Below, piece by piece: positions 55,011-63,653 of a stretch of DNA of 64,000 bases. The notes under the pieces were generated by a model. The model saw only the letters and a list, made by a program, of their open reading frames with translations, searched no databases and was not told the origin of the DNA. The DNA lies in contig JAHBXG010000015.1 in NCBI GenBank assembly GCA_019636565.1, positions 24,380-88,379 of the forward strand, in the 5' to 3' direction. This DNA comes from Phycisphaeraceae bacterium (GTDB lineage: Bacteria > Planctomycetota > Phycisphaerae > Phycisphaerales > UBA1924). Made by a program: the position numbers and the translations under genes. Each line of letters starts with the position of its first letter. The first letter of the stretch is position 1.

Positions 55011-55274
55011 TGCGGTTTCGCTGTTGGCTCCTTCGGTCGCGAAACGGCGTGCCCGGTGTTTTTTATCGCTTTCGGTGCGACGAACCTCACGTTTCGTCCG
55101 GTTCCGCGAGGCGACGCGGACTTTGTGATCTTCGTCGCGGCGTACAACATCCTCGACTGCTCCGGCCCCTCCATGCCTCCGGGGTGCCCGGCAGACTTGA
55201 ACGGCGACGGCGTTGTCGACGATGGAGATTTCATCGTCTTTGTCCCGGCGTACAACGAACTGGTTTGTCCCTAG
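55011..55274 (+). pseudogene. Second dockerin module in frame behind TAG stop
   Basis: Reading on from the TAG at 55008, the frame continues without a stop for 87 codons to a TAG at 55272. It starts CGFAVGSFGRETACP, has a disrupted first loop, and then matches the dockerin well: DADFVIFVAAYNILDC, PPGCPADLNGDGVVDDGDF and the ending ELVCP. No ribosome site or signal peptide precedes it, so it is either a remnant of a former tandem dockerin separated by a nonsense mutation, or made by stop readthrough. The sequence alone does not decide. Confidence 0.75.
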
Positions 55275-55625
55275 CCGCCCAATGGCAGTTTTTCGCTCGG
55301 GGGTTTGCGGGTGCGCGGATGGCGCGCGTCCGATACGGCTCCGTTTCCGCTTGATACATACACTCGACTTCAGCCTTCGCAATCGCGGGCAACGCCCCCT
55401 CACCATGCTGGGCTGCTCGACCGACCGCGTTTGAAGGTGGAGTTGTGCCGCCGCTGGCCCAAGACAACGGCTTGCGCTGCCGCTGATGGGCCCGACCGGC
55501 GATCGTCCGAGAACTCGCCTTGATTATCGGAACTTTTTCCGAAGGCCGCGGACGATCTATTGCCGTATGGTCTGTCTGAACTTCGCTGTAGACTCAAGAG
55601 CCGGTCCGGGGCGGCGGAGGACCCC
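55275..55625. other. Intergenic stretch with promoter-like 9-mer
   Basis: No gene seen. CTGTAGACT at 55586-55594, 31 bases before the next start, resembles -10 elements before the next two genes. Confidence 0.5.
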
Positions 55626-57827
55626 ATGATTTTCGGAAGATTTCTCGCCTTTGTGGCGGCGCTGTTTCTCGCCACAACCGTGTTCGCCGGGCCCCGAAAG
55701 CCAAAGGTCGTTTACATCCACACCGAAACATCGTCGCCGGCGAGCGCCGCGGATGTGGTGTCCAAGATCCTGGCTTCCGGTCGCTTCGAGTCGGTGGATA
55801 CTTTCAACGCCAATCTCGCGACGCCGACGATCACACAACTCAAAGCGTACGACGCGGCGCTGGTGGCAAACCGCAATGGCTGGTTCGATCGCAACGCTCT
55901 GGGGAATGTTCTCGCCGACTACGTCGATGCAGGCTACGGCGTGGTGCTCGCGCCATTTACGAACGCGGGCACCACGAACATGAACCTGGGCGGGCGCTGG
56001 ACCGGTTCGTACAACAGCATCCTCTTCAGCAGCAACATCACGGGCACCGCGACACTGGGGGCGTTCACGCTGCCCGATCACCAGCCGAGCGTCGGCGTTC
56101 AGACTTTCAACGGCGGTTCGTTCTCGTATCGGCCATCGGGTACGGCCCTGCAGACCGGCGCTCTTGTGGCGTTTGCTTGGTCTGATGGCAAGCCGCTTTC
56201 CACGATCGGGCCCCTTCTGAATCGCGCCGATATCGGCTTCTATCCAACTTCGAGCGATATCAACCCGGGCTACTGGAGCACTGCGACCGACGGCGCGAAG
56301 ATCATGGCGAACGCGCTGCTGTACGTCATCCGGCCCAAGGTGCTCATCTGTGCCGCGGCGGCTCTCAACAACAGCATCGTCGACCCTCGCTTCACCGATC
56401 CACGGAACAAGATCCTCAGCATCGGCGTGTTTTCCGCGGTCGATCTCTACGACGCGAACCTGGCCACCCCGACGCTGGCTGAACTCCAGAAATACGACGT
56501 TGTTCTTACCTGGAACAACGTCAGTTACAAGGATCCGGTCGCGCTGGGCAACGTGCTCGCCGACTACGCCGACTGGGGCGGAGGCGTGGTGGTCGCGATG
56601 TTCGCGTCGAGCGGAGGCTCGATGGGGATTCAACCGCTCCAAGGACGCTGGCAGACCGGCGGATATCAACTCATCGATTCACAAGGCGGGAGGATCCGAG
56701 ACACCAACGCGACGCTCGGGCCCACCGCCTACCCGAACCACCCCATCCTGGGACTTGTCACATCCTTCGATGGCGGAGCCATCAGTTTCCGGCCGGCCTC
56801 GACCGCGCTGCCCGCACACGCGGTTTTGGTGGCCCAATGGTCCGATGGCAAACCATTGGTCGTTACTTCAACCATTCGTCGGAATCGCTGCGATCTGGGA
56901 ATGTACCCGCCTTCTTCGTTCGTCGATCCGGGCTTCTGGCAGGAAAGCACAAGCGGCGCACGCATCTTGGCCAACGCTTTGCTGTACACCGCGCGCCCGT
57001 ATGTCGGAATTCTGCAATCCGGAACAATCATTCTTCCCGCGCCCACGCGCAGCCGGCTGCAGTTGCAGCGACGCTTCTGCAATGTCGACGTCCTGACATC
57101 GCTCCAGACCGCAAACCCGTCCGCGGCTGAACTCCGCCCGTACGGAGCACTGCTTGTTTGGGGGGACAACAACTTCATCGACCCGACCGGGCTCGGAAAT
57201 CTCCTCGCCGATTATGTCGACGCGGGCGGAAGCGTGGTTGTGGGCTTGTATTCGAACGCCGCCAATCCCGGCGCGAACAACCGACCGAAGGGGCGCTGGA
57301 CCTCGCAGGGGTATGACATCACTCCGGAGTCCGCGCTGGCGCCGACCATTTCCGGAACAAACGCAACCCTCGGAACGATCCTGGCCCCAACTCACCCGCT
57401 GGCGACGTATGTCCGAAAATTTGACGGTGGCACCAGCAGCATCCGCCAGAGCACCAACCCCCTAATACGGGGCCGACGGCTGATGCAGTGGTCCGATGGC
57501 AAGATGCTCGCCAGCGTGCACAATTTTCTTCGTCGCGTCGACGTGGGATTCTTTCCTCCGGCGACACCGGAGTACCCGGCCGGCTGGCAGGTTCGGACGG
57601 ACGGTTCGGTTTTGCTCGCCAACGCGCTCGACTTCGCCTCGTCTATGAAACCCTGTCCGGGGGATTTCAACGGCGATGGCTTGGTAGAAGACAGCGACTT
57701 CGTTCTCTTTGCGGATTACTACCAGACCTTCTTCGACATCCGCGGCGACCTGACCGGTGACGGAGTGACTGACGATGCCGACTTCGTCCGATTTGCCGCA
57801 AGGTATGACCAGTTGGTTTGTCCGTAA
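55626..57827 (+). CDS. Secreted protein with three tandem alpha/beta repeats and dockerin
   Basis: 733 residues: signal peptide (about 1-21), then three repeats of about 220-240 residues (starts near VVYIHTETSS, KVLICAAAAL and YVGILQSGTI). Each has L-x-x-YDAxLV/LVW, GNxLADYVDAGxGVV, GRW, a TLG-x(4,6)-HP block and QWSDGKPL. The pattern resembles ThuA/class I glutamine-amidotransferase-like domains, without a visible catalytic Cys-His-Glu. The end is a two-Cys dockerin (CPGDFNGDGLV ... LVCP), shorter than the usual module. Surface location inferred. Confidence 0.87.
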   Translation: MIFGRFLAFVAALFLATTVFAGPRKPKVVYIHTETSSPASAADVVSKILASGRFESVDTFNANLATPTITQLKAYDAALVANRNGWFDRNALGNVLADYVDAGYGVVLAPFTNAGTTNMNLGGRWTGSYNSILFSSNITGTATLGAFTLPDHQPSVGVQTFNGGSFSYRPSGTALQTGALVAFAWSDGKPLSTIGPLLNRADIGFYPTSSDINPGYWSTATDGAKIMANALLYVIRPKVLICAAAALNNSIVDPRFTDPRNKILSIGVFSAVDLYDANLATPTLAELQKYDVVLTWNNVSYKDPVALGNVLADYADWGGGVVVAMFASSGGSMGIQPLQGRWQTGGYQLIDSQGGRIRDTNATLGPTAYPNHPILGLVTSFDGGAISFRPASTALPAHAVLVAQWSDGKPLVVTSTIRRNRCDLGMYPPSSFVDPGFWQESTSGARILANALLYTARPYVGILQSGTIILPAPTRSRLQLQRRFCNVDVLTSLQTANPSAAELRPYGALLVWGDNNFIDPTGLGNLLADYVDAGGSVVVGLYSNAANPGANNRPKGRWTSQGYDITPESALAPTISGTNATLGTILAPTHPLATYVRKFDGGTSSIRQSTNPLIRGRRLMQWSDGKMLASVHNFLRRVDVGFFPPATPEYPAGWQVRTDGSVLLANALDFASSMKPCPGDFNGDGLVEDSDFVLFADYYQTFFDIRGDLTGDGVTDDADFVRFAARYDQLVCP

Positions 57828-57915
57828 TTTCACCCAGACGCGCGCCGCAGCGATCCAATTAGTTACTGGACGTTCGCAAGTCCGTCTCGGCGTGCAGCAT
57901 TCATTTTTTTTAGGG

Positions 57916-57944
57916 TTGAGCACCGGGCGGTTTTGCTGTATTCT
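57916..57944 (+). promoter_or_regulatory. Promoter candidate for the reprolysin-like protease gene
   Basis: -35 TTGAGC (57916-57921), 17-base spacer, -10 TATTCT (57939-57944), giving a leader of about 50 bases before the ATG at 58000. Confidence 0.6.
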
Positions 57945-57999
57945 GACCGCTTCAGCGCTCGCTCGTCTGCGGGCAGTCTTTTCATGAGAGAGGGAACGC

Positions 58000-60762
58000 A
58001 TGCGCGGAAGCATTCGGTGTGGCACCCACAGGATTTTTTCGATTTCCTGTGCCGGCGCTTTGTTGTCAGCAGGTTTGTGTGTGTCGGCCTTCGCCGCGCC
58101 CGGCGAAAACGGCCCGGTGAAGAGCGACAAGGTAGGAATCTACGAGCCGTGGGAAATCCTTTCGCAGAAACTCCCCGACGCCATGTTGAGCGACCGCGCG
58201 TTCATCCGCCCCGCCGGCGGCCGCCAGGTTCTGCTCGAGTTGAATCAGATCAAGACGCTGCTCGCCGGTGCGCCGCTTGAGAGCGCCAACCGCGGCGTGG
58301 GAATTCAGGCCGCCCCCGTTGTAATCGCGCTCCCCAAGCCCGACGGCACGTTCGAGCGGTTCGAGATCTTTGAATCCCCCGTGTACGAGCCCGGGTTCTC
58401 CGCAGAATTCCCCGATATCAAGACCTACCGAGGCGAGTCGCTCGACAGCCCGCAGTCCAACGTGCGCTGCGATGTGACCCCGTTCGGTTTCCGCGCCCAG
58501 GTGCTCAGCTCCGAAGGCTCGTACTGGATCGATCCCGTCTCGTTCGACGACGTGAACCTCTACACGTCGTATTCGCGCCGCGATTTGCAGCGATCTGGGT
58601 CGTGGTCCTGCCTTGTGACAGAGGACGAAGCCCTGCCGGGCATCCCTCAGGCCGACAACCCCTTCGAAGATCGCGTCGCCACCGATGCGAACCGCAAGAA
58701 CTATCGCGCCGCGGTCGCGGGAAACTTTGAATACACCAGCTTCCACGGCGGCACCGTTGCCCTCGGACAGGCGGCGATCGTCACCGCGATGAACCGCATC
58801 AACCAGGTCTACGAGAACGACCTGAACATCCACATGAATCTGGTCGCGAACAACTCTTCGATCGTCTGGGCGACCAGCGCCGATCCTTACACCAACGGCA
58901 ACGGCTCGACGATGCTCAGCCAGAACCAGACCAGCATCGACAGCATCATCGGCTCCGCAAACTACGACATCGGTCACGTATTCTCGACCGGCGGCGGCGG
59001 CGTCGCCGGCCTCGGCGTTGTTTGCACCGCGGGCAACAAGGCCCGCGGCGTCACCGGCCAGGGCTCGCCCACCGGCGATCCATTCTGGATCGACTATGTC
59101 GCTCACGAAATGGGTCACCAGTTCGGCGGCAACCACACCTTCAACGGCGCCGATTCGAACTGCGGCTCCAACCGCGCCGCCTCGGCCGCCTACGAGCCTG
59201 GCTCGGGTTCGACGATCATGGCCTACGCCGGCATCTGCTCACCCAACGACCTGCAGTCCAATTCCGATCCCTACTTCCACACCAAGAGCTTCGAAGAAAT
59301 CACCAACACGATGAACGCCAAGTCGTGTCAGACCACCAACAACACCGGCAATACCACGCCCACGGTTTCGGCCGGAAACTTCTACACGCTTCCGATCCAG
59401 ACGCCCTACACGCTGACGGCAACCGGCTTTGATGCCGACAACGACGCTCTCACCTATTGCTGGGAGCAGTACTTCCTCGGTGGCTCTCAGACCGCCAGCG
59501 GCATCCCCTCGAACTTCCCCGATACTTCGGGCAAAGGACCCTACCAGCGGTCGTGGAATCCGACTACCAGCCCCAGCCGCCAGTTCCCGCGCAATTCCAA
59601 CCTGCTCGCCAACAACCTCGCGTTCGGCGAGACTCTTCCGCTCATCACCCGCGCGATGGCCTATCGCGTTACCGTGCGCGACGGCAACGGCGGTGTCAAT
59701 GTTGCCTCGGTCAACATCTCCACCTCATCCGCCGCCGGACCATTCCTGGTCACCAGCCCGAACACCGCGGTCTCTTGGGCCGGTTCGAGCACGCAGAATG
59801 TGACCTGGAACGTGGCCAACACCACCGCAGCCCCGGTGAGCTGCGCAAACGTTGACATCCTGCTTTCAACAAACGGTGGCGCCACCTTCCCGACCGTGCT
59901 TGCTTCCAATGTTCCCAACAGCGGTTCGGCCAGCGTGGTGATTCCGAACTCGGCTTCGACCACCGCCCGCATCAAGGTTCAGGCGTCCGACAACATCTTC
60001 TTCGATATCAGCAATACCAACTTCACCATCACGGCCGTCGCCAATCCGTCCAACCCCACGGGCCCTTCGGCCAATCCATCGTCGGTCTGCTCGGGAGGCG
60101 ACGTGACGCTCTCGGTTGATGCTCCTCCGGGCGGCGTCGTGATTGATTGGTACTCGGGTTCCTGTGGCGGCACGTTCGTCGCTACCGGCACTTCCATCAA
60201 CGTGAACCCGGTCGCCGCGACTTCCTACTTCGCCCGCGCCCGTCGCACTTCCGACAACGCAATGTCGGCCGGTTGTGCGTCCGCTTCCGTCTCGATTCTG
60301 CCTAGCCCCGTCGATCCGACCGGCGCTTCGTCCGATCGGGACAATCTCTGTCAGTTCGATGGCGGCAACGTCGTTCTCACCGCCGCCGGCGGATCGGGCA
60401 CCACGCTCCGCTGGTTCGCCGACTCCTGCGCCGGCACCCAGATCGGTACTGGCAACGGACTCTCGATCGCGGCTCCCTCGACCACGACCACGTACTACGC
60501 CCGCTGGGAGACATCCTGCGGCGTGAGCGAGTGCGCCTCGGTGACCGTGACCGTCCGCTCCTGTCCGGCCGACTTCAACTGCGACGGCGTTGTTGAGGAC
60601 TCGGACTTCGTCATCTTCGCCAACTCCTACGACATCTTTGATTGCGGCGACGAAGCCATGATCAACAACTGCGCCGCCGACATCAACGGCGACGGGTTTG
60701 TCGATGACACCGATTTCGTGATGTTCGCCGGCGCTTACGACGCTTTCGTCTGCCCCGAGTAA
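58000..60762 (+). CDS. Secreted reprolysin-like (M12B) metalloprotease with Ig-like domains and dockerin
   Basis: 920 residues: signal peptide (about 1-32), a pro-region (about 33-220), the protease domain (about 235-460), further beta domains including two Ig-like repeats (about 690-850, each beginning P-x-x-C or L-C and containing W-x-x-x-S-C-x-G), and a dockerin (CPADFNCDGVV ... VCPE). The zinc motif HEMGHQFGGNH gives ligands H369, H373 and H379 with E370 as catalyst. AGAGGGA before ATG 58000 and a strong terminator after the stop. It degrades proteins outside the cell. Confidence 0.95.
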   Translation: MRGSIRCGTHRIFSISCAGALLSAGLCVSAFAAPGENGPVKSDKVGIYEPWEILSQKLPDAMLSDRAFIRPAGGRQVLLELNQIKTLLAGAPLESANRGVGIQAAPVVIALPKPDGTFERFEIFESPVYEPGFSAEFPDIKTYRGESLDSPQSNVRCDVTPFGFRAQVLSSEGSYWIDPVSFDDVNLYTSYSRRDLQRSGSWSCLVTEDEALPGIPQADNPFEDRVATDANRKNYRAAVAGNFEYTSFHGGTVALGQAAIVTAMNRINQVYENDLNIHMNLVANNSSIVWATSADPYTNGNGSTMLSQNQTSIDSIIGSANYDIGHVFSTGGGGVAGLGVVCTAGNKARGVTGQGSPTGDPFWIDYVAHEMGHQFGGNHTFNGADSNCGSNRAASAAYEPGSGSTIMAYAGICSPNDLQSNSDPYFHTKSFEEITNTMNAKSCQTTNNTGNTTPTVSAGNFYTLPIQTPYTLTATGFDADNDALTYCWEQYFLGGSQTASGIPSNFPDTSGKGPYQRSWNPTTSPSRQFPRNSNLLANNLAFGETLPLITRAMAYRVTVRDGNGGVNVASVNISTSSAAGPFLVTSPNTAVSWAGSSTQNVTWNVANTTAAPVSCANVDILLSTNGGATFPTVLASNVPNSGSASVVIPNSASTTARIKVQASDNIFFDISNTNFTITAVANPSNPTGPSANPSSVCSGGDVTLSVDAPPGGVVIDWYSGSCGGTFVATGTSINVNPVAATSYFARARRTSDNAMSAGCASASVSILPSPVDPTGASSDRDNLCQFDGGNVVLTAAGGSGTTLRWFADSCAGTQIGTGNGLSIAAPSTTTTYYARWETSCGVSECASVTVTVRSCPADFNCDGVVEDSDFVIFANSYDIFDCGDEAMINNCAADINGDGFVDDTDFVMFAGAYDAFVCPE

Positions 60763-60785
60763 TCTCCATCACCCCGACTCTTCAC

Positions 60786-60820
60786 GCCGCCCGGGACCAT
60801 TCCCGGGCGGCTTTCTTTTT
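60786..60820 (+). terminator. Rho-independent terminator
   Basis: Perfect 11-bp stem GCCGCCCGGGA/TCCCGGGCGGC with a CCAT loop and a T-rich tract. Confidence 0.92.
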
Positions 60821-60943
60821 GTCGCCGCCAGGCTGCGGAGTGCCGCGGCCGACCGCACTTGCCTGAGGAAGTCTTCACGCACGGGCGCTCGCGCCTATCC
60901 GCAATTCGACCGAAGAGCCTCAAGTGGCAATACGAAGAATTGA

Positions 60944-60972
60944 TTGGGAAACGCGATGCGGGCCTGTAAACT
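60944..60972 (+). promoter_or_regulatory. Promoter candidate for the GH13 gene
   Basis: -35-like TTGGGA (60944-60949), 17-base spacer, -10 TAAACT (60967-60972), 28 bases before the ATG. Confidence 0.5.
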
Positions 60973-61000
60973 ACAACCCCGCTCTGGAGTCTGATTCCGT

Positions 61001-63592
61001 ATGAAAGCCCCCCGCTGTATCCGTGCGCTCGCCGCGACCGCTGCGCTGGCCTCGCCCGCATTTGCCGATCCGCTCGATGTTTCGGACGACATCTTCTATC
61101 AGTTCATGCCCATCAGTTGGCGCGACAGCGATAACGATCAGTATCGCTACGGCGATTTCAACGGCATGACCGCCAGCCTCGATTATCTCCAGTCGCTCGG
61201 CGTCACCGCCGTCTGGATGAACCCGATCTTTCCGTCCGCCGCGTATCACGGGTATCAGCACGGACCCGGCGACACGCTCGATTCCAAGTTCGGCACCGAA
61301 GCGCAGTTTCTCGCCTTCGTCAGCGCCGCGCACGCGAAGGGCATCAAGGTCTACCTCGATTTCGTCGCATACGGCATCAGCCAGAATTCGGTCTGGTATC
61401 AGTCCGCACGCAACAATCCCTCGAGTCCGTACGACCAGTGGCTCGCCTTCACCAACGGCTCCAACACGCAGTACGTCGGCTCGGTCTACAACACATGGAG
61501 CGGCGCGAGCGTCGGGTTCATCCACTGGAACCTCAACAACGCCAACCCCGTGAATCTTCAGATCGCTTGGGGCCAGAAATGGCTCGACCCAAACAACGAC
61601 GGCGACACCTCCGACGGAGTCGACGGCTACCGCCTCGATCACGCTTATTCGAACGCGCCCGAAGGTTGGGGCGCCACGATCAACTTCTGGTCAACCTGGA
61701 AGCAGGGCCTGCAAGCCGTCAACCCCAGCGTCTTCACCTTTGCTGAGCAGGGCGATTGGGGCAATTACGGCACCGACTTGCTTCCGGCCTTCGATGGCGC
61801 ATTTACCAAGCCGTTCGAATTCGCTGCACGCAGTGCGCTCGCAAGCGAGAATGCGTCCAATCTTTACAACTCAATGGCAGCGACCCTTGCGGCGCTGCCG
61901 GGCGGCAAAGCCAAGCCCGGGAGCACGTTCCTCGCGACCATCGCCGACCACGATGTCGACCGCCTCGCTTCCAACATCGGCGCATCTGGCGGCGCCGCCG
62001 GTCGATCCAAGGCCGCCGCAGCCGTCCTCATGCTCCAGCCCCTCCCTCCCGTCATCTATTACGGTGATGAGATCGGCATGACGGGCACCAAGGGCAACTG
62101 GGGCAGCGACGCCAATGACATCCCGATGCGTGAACCCATGAAGTGGACACGCGTCGAAGGCGCGCCCATGTCCAACTACTGGATCCGCAATTCGAGCGCC
62201 TACAACAACCGCTCCGCTCGCGATAACGACGGCAAGAGCGTCGAAGAACAAAGCGGCGTCTCCGGCTCCCTCCTCGAAACCTACCGCACGCTCGGCGCGC
62301 TCCGCAAGAACAACGTTGCGCTGCGTCGAGGTCTGTACAACCCGGTTCCCGCATCCGGTGGCAAAGTCTGGGCCTTTACACGCGATTACAACCCGGTGGG
62401 GGGGCCGCGGAAGACTCTGCTTGTCGCGATCAACGTCGGCGCCAGCACTCAAAACACCAGCCTCAACTTCAGCGGTTTCACGATTCCCGGCGGCGGCTCG
62501 CCCGTCACCGACATCGTCACATCGCAGAATCTGGCTTCCATCACGAACGCCAACGCGGCTTCTTACCCGCTCAGCGTCCCCTCCTACTCCTATCGCGTGC
62601 TCAGCGTCTCCGTCACGCCTCCCTCGCCGCCGGTCCCTTTGGTTGATGGTCTCAGCGTGCCCACCGATCTCGGCGCGCCCGCTTCCGGCCCCGGCATACT
62701 CCTCGCCACGCAGGCGTGCGCCACCTCCTTTGGCGACAACAACGCCGAACTGGATCAGTTGTTCGCCCGCTCCACAAACGACGGCCTCTTCGTCGGCATT
62801 ACCGGAAACCTTCCCACCGACGGCACTGCGCTCGCGCTCTTTGTTGACACCGGCGCGCCCGGCCAGAACATTCTCAACACCGCTTCGCTCGGCTCGCCTC
62901 CCGGCGGCCTCTCCGATCTCAGCGGCACGCGCTTCGATGCCGGCTTCGCGCCCTCATCGATGTTCTTCGTCAACGCCGCGGGCGCGCTTTATGTGGATTA
63001 CATCGCGCTCCCAAGCGGTCAACCCGCTTCGAAAACCTACCTCGGCGCCGGCGCCGCGGACACCGGCAACGGCACACTCTCCGGCGGTTCGAATCCATAC
63101 GGCGTGCAGATCGCGCTCGATCGCACCAACACCGGCGGCGTGACCGGCTCATCCGCTGCCAACGCCTCGACCGCGACCAAGGGCTTCGAATTCTTCATCC
63201 CGTATGCGCAGCTCGGCATGTCCGGGGCGCCCGCAAACTGCGAGAGCATCCGCCTCGCCGCGTTCATCCTGCGCACCGACGGCACGATCGGCAATCAGGT
63301 CCTGCCCTCGCTCCCCGCCGGCTCCGGCGAGCTTGGGCTCGACCCGAACTTCACCACTATCGCGGGCGCGCAGTTCGCCACCTTCACGCTCCCGCCCGCC
63401 GCCGACTTCACCGGCGACGCCATGGTCGATGACGCCGATTTCGTCGTCTTCGCTGCGGGCTACAACATCCTCGATTGTTTCGATCCCGCCATGACTCCGG
63501 ATTGCCCCGCGGATCTGAACGGCGACGGCTTCGTCGACGACGCCGATTTCGTCATCTTCGCCGCGGCATACAACGCGCTGGTCTGCCCCTGA
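61001..63592 (+). CDS. Secreted GH13 alpha-amylase with C-terminal beta domain and dockerin
   Basis: 863 residues: signal peptide (about 1-22), GH13 barrel (about 28-470) with D213 (DGYRLDHA), E249 (FTFAEQG) and D318 (IADHDVD), a beta domain, a CBM9-like segment (about 545-795) and a dockerin (AADFTGDAMV ... LVCP). The dockerin lacks the first of the four cysteines. It belongs to the alpha-amylase group and differs in layout from the other GH13 enzyme in the window. It would hydrolyse alpha-glucans outside the cell. Confidence 0.94.
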   Translation: MKAPRCIRALAATAALASPAFADPLDVSDDIFYQFMPISWRDSDNDQYRYGDFNGMTASLDYLQSLGVTAVWMNPIFPSAAYHGYQHGPGDTLDSKFGTEAQFLAFVSAAHAKGIKVYLDFVAYGISQNSVWYQSARNNPSSPYDQWLAFTNGSNTQYVGSVYNTWSGASVGFIHWNLNNANPVNLQIAWGQKWLDPNNDGDTSDGVDGYRLDHAYSNAPEGWGATINFWSTWKQGLQAVNPSVFTFAEQGDWGNYGTDLLPAFDGAFTKPFEFAARSALASENASNLYNSMAATLAALPGGKAKPGSTFLATIADHDVDRLASNIGASGGAAGRSKAAAAVLMLQPLPPVIYYGDEIGMTGTKGNWGSDANDIPMREPMKWTRVEGAPMSNYWIRNSSAYNNRSARDNDGKSVEEQSGVSGSLLETYRTLGALRKNNVALRRGLYNPVPASGGKVWAFTRDYNPVGGPRKTLLVAINVGASTQNTSLNFSGFTIPGGGSPVTDIVTSQNLASITNANAASYPLSVPSYSYRVLSVSVTPPSPPVPLVDGLSVPTDLGAPASGPGILLATQACATSFGDNNAELDQLFARSTNDGLFVGITGNLPTDGTALALFVDTGAPGQNILNTASLGSPPGGLSDLSGTRFDAGFAPSSMFFVNAAGALYVDYIALPSGQPASKTYLGAGAADTGNGTLSGGSNPYGVQIALDRTNTGGVTGSSAANASTATKGFEFFIPYAQLGMSGAPANCESIRLAAFILRTDGTIGNQVLPSLPAGSGELGLDPNFTTIAGAQFATFTLPPAADFTGDAMVDDADFVVFAAGYNILDCFDPAMTPDCPADLNGDGFVDDADFVIFAAAYNALVCP

Positions 63593-63653
63593 TCCGCTGC
63601 TCGCCCGACACAGCATGTTGACACGTGCTCTACGCTCTTTGCCGGAGGTAGCG

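Noticed and set aside
53292..55406. 704-codon open frame antisense to the propeller/dockerin gene
   Set aside because: Sense strand has a signal peptide, a ribosome site and a dockerin; the antisense has none.
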